A stretch of DNA of 64,000 nucleotides from Microlunatus flavus. GTDB lineage: Bacteria > Actinomycetota > Actinomycetes > Propionibacteriales > Propionibacteriaceae. The stretch is from positions 620,001 to 684,000 of the forward strand of contig NZ_FOFA01000001.1 in assembly GCF_900110855.1 (NCBI RefSeq). The letters run 5' to 3'. The notes under the pieces are model-generated. The model did not search any database and was not told the DNA's origin. It saw only the letters and a list, made by a program, of their open reading frames with translations. Positions 41,914 to 49,078 of this stretch are shown one piece after another. Both the position numbers and the translations under genes were made by a program. The stretch's first letter is position 1. Each line of letters opens with the position of its first letter.

Positions 41914-42903
41914 TCAAGACCTCGCGGCGACAGTCCCGCGCAGGATCGCGAGCGCCTGACGGGCCGACTCCTCGTCCACCACGTCGATGGCCACCTGATG
42001 AGAAGCGCTGCTCGACCTGACCCGGCGTGCGCGCGACTTGTCGCGCAGGGTGTCGACGATGGCGCTCTCCGCCACCTTCGGGTTGAGCCGTCCGGTGTTG
42101 GCGTAGAGGTAACCGACGGTCTTGCCGTCGACAAGGAGCCGCAGGTAGCCGGTGAAGTCGTCACCCGAGCGAGGGCCGTCACCCCGGTGGCGGGTTCCGC
42201 GCACTTGGGTCATCGGCCAAGACGCGAACTCAGAGAGAAGCTGCCGAACAGCGCCGGCAGTCGAGTTCCGCGCAAGCTGCTCCTGGACCACGAGCTGCCC
42301 GTCGTCCGGCACGCCCGCCACAGTCTCGTGCCGACTTGGAGTCCCAAGCGCATCGTCCATCGCCGCGATCCGGCGCGCCGGCAGATCGGGGACCGACCCG
42401 AGGTCCGGCATCCGGAACTCCTCGCCGCCGTGGAGCAGGCGGAGCAGCGGCGTCATCGCGTCGAAGGTCAAGTCCTTGAGGACGAACCGTTGCTGACCCA
42501 TCAGCTGTGCGGGGATGTCCCCACGATCGGCGCCAGGAAGAACCACCACGAGCAGGCGCCTACGGAAGTCGTGCTGGTCCTTCTCGAAGAGACCGAGCAG
42601 CGTGTTCGCCTCAGCGGCCGCGCCAGCCCCACGGGTCGGCGAGTTGGTCCCCTCGAAGCGCTCTCTCCAGGCTCGATTGACGATCGCCAGCGTGAAGTCG
42701 CACTCCCGAATCCGGCTCGGACCCCACTGGGTCCACACCACGCCCGGCTCGGAGTAGTGGAAGAGGTCGACGTCCGCATCCACACCGAAGTGGCGCAGGT
42801 TGACGGTCAGCTGAAGCACCTCCCCCAGCCACTGGTCGCTCTCGACTCCGAAATCAGGGTCGTGAGCCCAGGAGATCAGCGCGGTCGGGGCCGGGCTAGG
42901 CAT
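41914..42903 (-). CDS. SEFIR-domain protein
   Basis: A 329-residue protein. The N-terminal SEFIR/TIR-like domain (about 5-150) shows ALISWAHD, LRHFGVDADVDLFHY, a central Trp-rich GVVWTQWGPSRIRECDFTLAIV, and RRLLVVVLPGA, close to the conserved blocks of SEFIR (PF08357). The rest (about 200-329) is an alpha/beta region ending in GYLRLLVDGKTVGYLYANTG with no clear match. Bacterial SEFIR proteins have been reported as single-gene anti-phage systems acting by NAD depletion; by that precedent this is a candidate. The start has an AGGGAG ribosome site. Confidence 0.85.
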   Translation of the reverse strand: MPSPAPTALISWAHDPDFGVESDQWLGEVLQLTVNLRHFGVDADVDLFHYSEPGVVWTQWGPSRIRECDFTLAIVNRAWRERFEGTNSPTRGAGAAAEANTLLGLFEKDQHDFRRRLLVVVLPGADRGDIPAQLMGQQRFVLKDLTFDAMTPLLRLLHGGEEFRMPDLGSVPDLPARRIAAMDDALGTPSRHETVAGVPDDGQLVVQEQLARNSTAGAVRQLLSEFASWPMTQVRGTRHRGDGPRSGDDFTGYLRLLVDGKTVGYLYANTGRLNPKVAESAIVDTLRDKSRARRVRSSSASHQVAIDVVDEESARQALAILRGTVAARS

Positions 42904-43027
42904 CGCATGTGCTCCCTGAAGTGCTGGCCTGACGTGCGACCTCAGCCGCGCCTCGAGGTCGGCAATGTACTAGAGGGTGTCGAGACGTCAGCACCCTGCT
43001 GAGAGACGCCACCATCCCGGGAAAGGC

Positions 43028-43062
43028 GAAGGAGCGCCGACCGTGACGGTCGACGCTCCTTC
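43028..43062 (-). terminator. Strong hairpin downstream of cspA
   Basis: GAAGGAGCG-C-CGACCG (43028-43043), loop TGA, CGGTCG-A-CGCTCCTTC (43047-43062): a 15-bp stem with one mismatch, 33 nt past the cspA stop on the minus strand. The sequence after it on that strand (GCCTTTCCC) has a short T-run. Confidence 0.75.
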
Positions 43063-43094
43063 TCAGTCTTGCTGGTCTTGCGGGCTGGGCAGCC

Positions 43095-43319
43095 TCAGAT
43101 CGCGACGACCTGGTCGGCCTGCGGGCCCTTCGGACCCGCCTGCGGGCCCTTCGGACCCTGCGTGGTCTGGAACTCGACCCGCTGGCCCTCGTCGAGCGAG
43201 CGGAAGCCCGACGTCTGGATCGCGCTGTAGTGCACGAACACGTCCGGCCCGCCGCCGTCGACGGCGATGAAGCCGAAGCCCTTCTCAGCGTTGAACCACT
43301 TGACGGTTCCCTGTGCCAT
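43095..43319 (-). CDS. cspA: Cold-shock protein with duplicated tail
   Basis: A 74-residue single cold-shock domain: [13 protein letters not shown] (RNP1) and DVFVHYSAI (RNP2), an RNA chaperone. Family members usually end [11 protein letters not shown]; here the seven residues GPKGPQA occur twice in a row, and the DNA shows a perfect 21-bp tandem repeat. ATG at 43319, with AGGGAGATTTAC before it. The sequence upstream to 43460 suggests a long leader, as is common for cold-inducible csp genes, but I could not fix the promoter. Confidence 0.95.
   Translation of the reverse strand: MAQGTVKWFNAEKGFGFIAVDGGGPDVFVHYSAIQTSGFRSLDEGQRVEFQTTQGPKGPQAGPKGPQADQVVAI
43117..43158. repeat. 21-bp tandem duplication in cspA
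   Basis: Two identical head-to-tail units (43117-43137 and 43138-43158), each encoding GPKGPQA, so replication slippage is the likely origin. The frame is kept. Confidence 0.9.
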
Positions 43320-43586
43320 GTAAATCTCCCTGAGCTCTCGGACCGCACCTCGCGGTCTCGTGATGCTGTCGGGCGGCCGGCCTCGGCCCACCGCCCTCGC
43401 GAGATCAAAAGGGCGTAGCACGTACCACGGCTCAAGAACTGCTAACAGCGATGCCAATCATGGCATCCCTGCACGCCGAGGACAAGGCGGGGACGCAACC
43501 AGGCTGCGACCGGCCTGCTCGAGGCGGGTGCAGGAGGCCCCGTGGGGTCAACGCGCGAGGAGACCAGATCGTTGCTCCTGCAGGTC

Positions 43587-43616
43587 TTGACCTCGCTCGA
43601 AGCGACGGACTACGTT
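43587..43616 (+). promoter_or_regulatory. Promoter of the carbohydrate operon
   Basis: -35 TTGACC (43587-43592), 18-bp spacer, -10 TACGTT (43611-43616). The predicted start, near 43622-43624, lies inside the LacI-type palindrome. Confidence 0.6.
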
Positions 43617-43620
43617 CCGC

Positions 43621-43634
43621 CTAAACCGGTTCAG
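43621..43634. promoter_or_regulatory. LacI-type operator
   Basis: CTAAACCGGTTCAG, a near-perfect palindrome with the central CG typical of LacI/GalR sites. It covers the predicted transcription start, so binding would block the regulator gene and anything read through from it. Autoregulation is inferred. Confidence 0.65.
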
Positions 43635-43672
43635 TCACGGCCTCGACCATCCTGACCGACGAGGGTCGCCCC

Positions 43673-44713
43673 ATGCCACGTACGAAGAGCTCGACGCCCG
43701 GTGCGCCGACGATCGTGGACGTCGCGCGCGAGGCCGGGGTGTCCAAGGGCCTGGTGTCGCTGGTCATCAACGACCGCCCGGGCGTCGCGGACGCGACCCG
43801 GGCCCGGGTGCGCGACGCCGCCGACCGCCTCGGCTGGCGCCCCAACCTGCAGGCCCGCCGGCTGTCGACGCGAACGACGTACGCGCTCGGGCTGGTGCTG
43901 CGCCGCGACCCCCGCATCGTCGCGGCCGACCCCTTCTACCCCGCCTTCATGGCCGGCATCGAGTCCGTGCTCTCGCCCGAGGGCCGGGTCCTCGTGCTGA
44001 GCGTCGTGGCGACCGCGGAGGCCGAGGAGCGTGCGTACCGCTCCTTCGCCGCCGACCGACGCGTCGACGGCGTCTTCCTCAACGACCTCCGCCACGGCGA
44101 CGACCGCGTCGGACTGCTCGCCGGGCTCGGGCTGCCGGGCGTGCTCGTCGGTCGCCTCGAGGAGCCGGGCTCCCTCCCCGCGGTCGTGCTCGACGACCGT
44201 CCGGGCGTGACGGCCGCCGTGCGCCATCTCGTCGACCTCGGCCACCGCCGGGTCGCGTACGTCGGCGGCGACCCCGCGCTGCAGCACGCCCGGCACCGGC
44301 GGCAGGCGTTCGAGGAGGCCGTGGCGGGGCACGGGCTGACCCCGACCGCCGTCGTCGACACCGACTTCACGATGGCGGGCGGTGCGGCGGCGACCGCCGC
44401 GCTGCTCGGGGGCGACCGGCCCACCGCGATCGTCTACGCCAACGACCCGATGGCGGTCGCCGGCCTCGGCGTGCTGCAGGGCTCGGGCGTCCGGGTGCCC
44501 GACGCGATGTCGGTCGTCGGGTTCGACGGCACGGAGATCGGTCGGCACACCCACCCGGCCCTCACGACCATCCGCTCCGACCCCGAGCAGTGGGGCGCCG
44601 CCGCGGCGCGCACCCTGCTCGAGCTGGCCACCTCGGGCCACGCGCCCGACGTCGAGCTGCCTCCCGCCGAGCTCGTCCCCCGTCGTTCCACCGGCCCCGC
44701 CCCGGACCGCTGA
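43673..44713 (+). CDS. LacI-family transcriptional regulator
   Basis: A 346-residue repressor: the N-terminal HTH TIVDVAREAGVSKGLVSLVIND and hinge RPNLQARRLSTR are intact, and the periplasmic-binding-like effector domain ends LPPAELVPRRST. It starts at the ATG after a GAGGG ribosome site. A matching operator lies in its own promoter. It is followed 75 nt later by the ABC binding protein gene, so it most likely senses the imported sugar and controls this operon. Confidence 0.95.
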   Translation: MPRTKSSTPGAPTIVDVAREAGVSKGLVSLVINDRPGVADATRARVRDAADRLGWRPNLQARRLSTRTTYALGLVLRRDPRIVAADPFYPAFMAGIESVLSPEGRVLVLSVVATAEAEERAYRSFAADRRVDGVFLNDLRHGDDRVGLLAGLGLPGVLVGRLEEPGSLPAVVLDDRPGVTAAVRHLVDLGHRRVAYVGGDPALQHARHRRQAFEEAVAGHGLTPTAVVDTDFTMAGGAAATAALLGGDRPTAIVYANDPMAVAGLGVLQGSGVRVPDAMSVVGFDGTEIGRHTHPALTTIRSDPEQWGAAAARTLLELATSGHAPDVELPPAELVPRRSTGPAPDR

Positions 44714-44720
44714 CCCCTCC

Positions 44721-44755
44721 CGGTCCGTCGGACGGCTCCAGACCTCGACGGACCG
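44721..44755. promoter_or_regulatory. Intercistronic hairpin, lacI / binding protein
   Basis: CGGTCCGTCG (44721-44730) pairs perfectly with CGACGGACCG (44746-44755) across a 15-nt loop. It sits 33 nt before the binding-protein GTG. A processing or partial-termination signal setting different levels of regulator and transporter is plausible. Confidence 0.5.
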
Positions 44756-44788
44756 AGGACCCACCCGCACCCCACCACAGGAGATCCC

Positions 44789-46093
44789 GTGCACCGTCGC
44801 ACCGCCCGTCTGCTCGCCGCCACGACCGTCCTCGGCCTGACCCTGACCGCCTGCGGAGGAGGCGGGGGCGGCGGGGGCGGTGAGGCCCAGGACGCCGCCC
44901 GCACGGCGCGCGGACCGATCACCGTCTGGTACTCCAACAACGAGCAGGAGGTGGCCTGGGGCAAGGCGATGGTCGCCTCCTGGAACTCCGCGCACGCCGA
45001 CCAGCAGGTCACGGGCCAGGAGATCCCGGCCGGCAAGAGCAGCGAGGAGGTGATCGGCGCCGCGATCACCGCCGGCACGGCGCCCTGCCTCGTCTTCAAC
45101 ACCGCGCCCTCGGCCGTCGGGCAGTTCCAGCGCCAGGGCGGCCTGGTCAACCTCGCGAGCTTCCCCGACGGGTCGTCCTACATCACCGACCGCTCGGGCG
45201 ACGTCGCGAAGCAGTACCAGAGCAGCGACGGCGGCTTCTACCAGCTGCCGTGGAAGTCGAACCCGGTGATGATCTTCTACAACAAGGACCTGTTCAAGAA
45301 GGCCGGGCTCGACCCGGACAACCCGCAGCTGGCGACGTACGACCAGTTCCTCGACGCGGCGCGCAAGATCAAGTCCTCGGGAGCAGCGAAGTACGCGATC
45401 AACCCGGCGCCGACGAGCGAGTTCTACCAGAGCCAGTTCGACTTCATCCCGCTCTACTCCGCGGAGTCGGGCGGCAAGCAGATCGTGGCCGACGGCAAGG
45501 CGACCTTCAACGACCCGCAGGGGATCGCGGTCGCGAACTTCTGGAAGACGATCTACGCCGAGGGCCTGGCCGGCAAGGAGGCGGTGCAGGGCGACGCCTT
45601 CGCCTCCAAGGTCGCGGCGATGTCGATCGTCGGCCCGTGGGCCGTCGCGGTCTACAAGGGCAAGGTCAACTGGGGCGCCGTCCCGGTCCCCACCTCGACC
45701 GGCATGCCGATCGGCGACATCCACACCTTCAGCGACGCCAAGAACATCGGCCTGTTCAGCGCCTGCAAGAACCAGGGCACGGCGTGGGACGTGCTCAAGT
45801 TCGCGACGAGCGCGGAGCAGGACTCCGCACTGCTGACCAAGACCGGCCAGATGCCGATCCGCAAGGACCTGTCGAGCACGTACGCCGACTACTTCACCAA
45901 GAACCCGTCGTACAAGCAGTTCGGCGACCTGGCGTCGCGCACCGTGGAGGTGCCGGGCGGGGCGAACACGGTCGAGATGCTGCAGACGCTGCGCGACGCG
46001 TACACGAAGTCGGTGATCAGCGGTCAGGGCGACGTGACGCAGACGTTCAACGAGGCGGCCGACAAGGTCACCTCGCTGGCCGGCCGCGGCTGA
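44789..46093 (+). CDS. Carbohydrate ABC transporter substrate-binding lipoprotein
   Basis: A 434-residue extracellular solute-binding protein (family 1). Signal peptide with lipobox LTAC, then a run of nine glycines. ITVWYSNNEQEVAWGK and YQLPWKSNPVMIFYNKDLFKKAGL are typical of sugar-binding members. GTG start with AGGAGATCCC before it. The downstream permeases, GH130 enzyme and LacI regulator suggest an oligosaccharide, perhaps a mannoside. No ATPase gene is in the operon, so a shared MsiK-like ATPase must serve it. Confidence 0.95.
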   Translation: MHRRTARLLAATTVLGLTLTACGGGGGGGGGEAQDAARTARGPITVWYSNNEQEVAWGKAMVASWNSAHADQQVTGQEIPAGKSSEEVIGAAITAGTAPCLVFNTAPSAVGQFQRQGGLVNLASFPDGSSYITDRSGDVAKQYQSSDGGFYQLPWKSNPVMIFYNKDLFKKAGLDPDNPQLATYDQFLDAARKIKSSGAAKYAINPAPTSEFYQSQFDFIPLYSAESGGKQIVADGKATFNDPQGIAVANFWKTIYAEGLAGKEAVQGDAFASKVAAMSIVGPWAVAVYKGKVNWGAVPVPTSTGMPIGDIHTFSDAKNIGLFSACKNQGTAWDVLKFATSAEQDSALLTKTGQMPIRKDLSSTYADYFTKNPSYKQFGDLASRTVEVPGGANTVEMLQTLRDAYTKSVISGQGDVTQTFNEAADKVTSLAGRG

Positions 46094-46107
46094 GCGCGAG
46101 CACGTCG

Positions 46108-47052
46108 GTGGCCACCTCGACCACGGCGCCGGCTGCGGTCGCCCCGCCGGTCCGCGAGCCCCGCTCGCGGACCCGGCGGGGGACCCGCAGCAACCCGCTG
46201 GGCTGGATCTTCAGCGCGCCGTACCTCGTCTTCATCGCGGTCGTCTTCGCCTACCCGCTGGGCTTCGCGGTGTACATGTCGTTCCACGACTACTTCTTCA
46301 CCGCGCCCGGCGTCACCGTGCCGAAGCCCTTCATCGGCCTCGAGAACTACACCGCGGCGCTGGTCGACCCGGCCGTGCGGCAGTCGTTCGTCAACGTGGC
46401 CGTCTTCCTGGTGATCAACGTGCCGCTGACGGTCGTGGTGTCGCTCGTGCTGGCGAGCCTGCTCGACCGCGTCGCGCACGCCCGGGCGTTCCTGCGGGTC
46501 ACCTTCTACCTGCCCTACCTGACCTCCAGCGTCGCGATCGTCGGCGTGTGGCTGTTCCTGTTCAGCAGCGGCGGGATCGTCAACCGGGTGCTCGGCCCGC
46601 TCGCCCCCGACCCCTCGTGGCTGGTGAACGAGCGGTGGGCGATGCCGAGCATCGCGCTCTTCGTCACCTGGAAGGGGCTCGGCTTCTACATCCTGCTCTA
46701 CCTCGCCGGCCTGCAGAACGTGTCCAAGGACCTGTACGAGGCGGCGGCCACCGACGGCGCGAGCCGGTGGCAGAGCTTCGTGAACGTCACCGTCCCGGCG
46801 CTCCGGCCGGCCACGGTGCTGGTGCTGATCCTGTCGATCATCACCGGCGCCAACCTCTTCACCGAGCCCTACCTGCTGACCGGCGGCGGTGGGCCGAACG
46901 GTGCGTCCAGCTCGCCCGTCCTCGTCATGTACCAGAACGGCATCCAGCAGGGTCAGCCCGGCTACGCCGCCGCCATCGGCGTGCTGCTCGTCATCGGGAC
47001 GCTGATCTTGTCCTACCTGTCCAACCGCTTCGCCGGAGGTCGAGACCGATGA
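46108..47052 (+). CDS. Carbohydrate ABC transporter permease 1
   Basis: A 314-residue MalF-type permease with six helices. The EAA loop, LYEAAATDGASRWQSFVNVTVPAL, is the contact site for the ATPase. The N-terminus is a basic Ala/Pro/Arg tail. The GTG at 46108 is the only sensible start after the binding-protein stop (14-nt gap), although the ribosome site is weak. The stop overlaps the next permease (ATGA). Confidence 0.92.
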   Translation: MATSTTAPAAVAPPVREPRSRTRRGTRSNPLGWIFSAPYLVFIAVVFAYPLGFAVYMSFHDYFFTAPGVTVPKPFIGLENYTAALVDPAVRQSFVNVAVFLVINVPLTVVVSLVLASLLDRVAHARAFLRVTFYLPYLTSSVAIVGVWLFLFSSGGIVNRVLGPLAPDPSWLVNERWAMPSIALFVTWKGLGFYILLYLAGLQNVSKDLYEAAATDGASRWQSFVNVTVPALRPATVLVLILSIITGANLFTEPYLLTGGGGPNGASSSPVLVMYQNGIQQGQPGYAAAIGVLLVIGTLILSYLSNRFAGGRDR

Positions 47053-47951
47053 CCACGACCCAGCAGACCCCCGCCGCTGGGCGGACGACGGCTCCCGCAC
47101 GTCGTCGTGCGTCGCGCCGGGCGGTGGTGCCCGCCCTCGTCGGCGGCCTCACGCTGGGGATCGGGGCGGTGGTCTTCCTGTTCCCCTTCTACTACATGGT
47201 GGTCGGCTCGCTGCAGCGCGAGCCGGACCAGACCGTCGCCGGCGCGTTCCCGCACCCGTCGAACCTCACGCTGAGCAACTACGTGACCATCGACGCGCGG
47301 CTCGACCTGGTGCGCTCGGTGCTCAACTCCGGCATCTTCGCGGCCGGCGTGATCATCTGCACCGTCGTGTTCGGCGCACTCGTCGGCTACGCGCTCGCGG
47401 TGCTGCAGTGGCGGGGCCGCGGTGGGGTGTTCGCGCTCGCGCTGCTCGTGCAGGTGGTGCCGTTCCAGCTGTTGATCATCCCGCTCTACGTGCTGATCGC
47501 ACGGAGCTACGGGCTGGCCGACAACTACCTGGGGATGATCCTGCCGTTCGCGATCAACTCCACCGCGGTGATCATCTTCCGGCAGTACTTCCTGCAGCTG
47601 CCGCAGGCGATGTTCGAGGCCGCCCGCATCGACGGCGCCAGCGAGCTGCAGCTGCTCACCAAGATCGCCCTGCCCCTGATCCGGCCGGCGCTGGTCACCG
47701 TCGTCCTGCTGACCTTCATCGGTCCGTGGAACGAGTTCCTGTGGCCGTTCCTGATCACCAAGCGCGCGGACCTGCAGCCGCTGGCCGTCGCGCTGGCCAA
47801 CTACCTCTCGAACGTGGCCAACTCGACCGCCAACCCGTTCGGGGCGCTGCTCGCCGGAGCCGTCGTGCTGGTCCTCCCGGTCGTGGTGCTGTTCGCGTTC
47901 TTCCAGCGCCAGTTCGTCAACGCCGACCTCAGCAGCGGGGTGAAGGAGTGA
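47049..47951 (+). CDS. Carbohydrate ABC transporter permease 2
   Basis: A 300-residue MalG-type permease. The EAA loop is MFEAARIDGASELQLLTKIALPLIRP; the C-terminus has FFQRQFVNADLSSGVKE, a family hallmark (F.QR.FV.G...GAVK). It starts in the ATGA overlap with permease 1. It forms the membrane channel with permease 1. Confidence 0.95.
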   Translation: MTTTQQTPAAGRTTAPARRRASRRAVVPALVGGLTLGIGAVVFLFPFYYMVVGSLQREPDQTVAGAFPHPSNLTLSNYVTIDARLDLVRSVLNSGIFAAGVIICTVVFGALVGYALAVLQWRGRGGVFALALLVQVVPFQLLIIPLYVLIARSYGLADNYLGMILPFAINSTAVIIFRQYFLQLPQAMFEAARIDGASELQLLTKIALPLIRPALVTVVLLTFIGPWNEFLWPFLITKRADLQPLAVALANYLSNVANSTANPFGALLAGAVVLVLPVVVLFAFFQRQFVNADLSSGVKE

Positions 47952-47956
47952 GTGCC

Positions 47957-49078
47957 GTGAGCCCTTCGACGAGCGCCGACCGCGGCGACGGGGGCGCCCC
48001 GGACCCGGGCTTCCCGTACGCCCTCGAACGGGTCGGGACCGTCATGACGCCCGCCGAGGACGACCCCCGCGAGGCGGAGGGCGTGCTCAACCCCGCCTCC
48101 GGACGGGGTCCCGACGGTGAGCTGTACCTGCTGCCGCGGATCGTCGCCACCGGCAACGTGTCGCGCGTCGGCCTGGCGAGGGTCGTCGTCACCGACGGCG
48201 TGCCGACCGGCGTCGAGCGTGAGGGCGTGGTGCTGGAACCCGAGACCACCTGGGAGACCGCCGAGAGCAACGCCGGCGTCGAGGACCCGCGTGTGACGTG
48301 GGTCGAGGCGCTCGGGCGGCACGTGATGACGTACGTGGCGTTCGGCCCGCTGGGTCCGCGCACGGCGATCGCCACGTCGACGGACCTGCGGACGTGGGAA
48401 CGGCACGGCCCCGTGGTCTTCCGCTGGGACGCCACGGCTCCGCCGGAGTGGGGCGCCGACCTGAACCTGTTCCACAACAAGGACACGGTCTTCTTCCCCG
48501 AGCCCGTCACCGCCCCGGACGGGGTGGAGAGCCTCGCGGTGCTGCACCGCCCGATGGGCATGCTGCGACCGTTCCGGGGCGACGACCCGGTGCGCGACAC
48601 CCCGCCCGGGCCGGTCGAGGACCGGCAGAGCATCTGGATCAGCTTCGTGCCGCTCGCGGACGTGCGCGCGGACCTGGGCGCGCTCACCGTCTGGCGCGGG
48701 CACCGCTGGCTGGCCGGGCCGGAGCAGCCGTGGGAACAGCTCAAGATCGGCGGCGGACCGCCCCCGCTGCGCGTGCCCGAGGGGTGGCTGCTGCTGCACC
48801 ACGGGGTGACGGGCGTGATCGACGAGCAGCGCGCCCAGCAGCAGCAGGTGCGGTACGTGGCCGGCGGGATCATCCTCGACGCCGACGAGCCCTGGAGGGT
48901 GACCACCCGCTCGCGCGAACCGTTGCTCGAGCCGTCCACGGAGGCGGAACGGACGGGCATCGTCCCGAACGTCGTCTTCCCCACCGCCGTCGAGGAGATC
49001 GACGGCGCCCACTTCGTCTTCTACGGCATGGCCGACTCGGCCATCGGCGTCGCCCGCCTCACCCGGAGGAACCCGTGA
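47957..49078 (+). CDS. GH130 family glycoside phosphorylase
   Basis: A 373-residue five-bladed beta-propeller enzyme. Family blocks: VEDPRVTW, TSTDLRTWERHGPV, FHNKDTVFFPE, and LKIGGGPPPLRVPEGWLLLHHGV. GH130 enzymes phosphorolyse beta-mannosides to mannose 1-phosphate, and some are plain hydrolases. No signal peptide, so it acts on the imported sugar. The GTG at 47957 has GAAGGAG 8 nt before it, better than the GTG at 47948, which overlaps that site. Confidence 0.9.
   Translation: MSPSTSADRGDGGAPDPGFPYALERVGTVMTPAEDDPREAEGVLNPASGRGPDGELYLLPRIVATGNVSRVGLARVVVTDGVPTGVEREGVVLEPETTWETAESNAGVEDPRVTWVEALGRHVMTYVAFGPLGPRTAIATSTDLRTWERHGPVVFRWDATAPPEWGADLNLFHNKDTVFFPEPVTAPDGVESLAVLHRPMGMLRPFRGDDPVRDTPPGPVEDRQSIWISFVPLADVRADLGALTVWRGHRWLAGPEQPWEQLKIGGGPPPLRVPEGWLLLHHGVTGVIDEQRAQQQQVRYVAGGIILDADEPWRVTTRSREPLLEPSTEAERTGIVPNVVFPTAVEEIDGAHFVFYGMADSAIGVARLTRRNP

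Larger units (their letters stand above)
43320..43672. other. 353-bp divergent spacer, cspA / lacI
   Basis: On the left it holds the cspA leader and its undefined promoter. On the right it holds the lacI-type promoter (43587-43616) and operator (43621-43634), listed separately. The middle shows nothing else. Confidence 0.6.
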
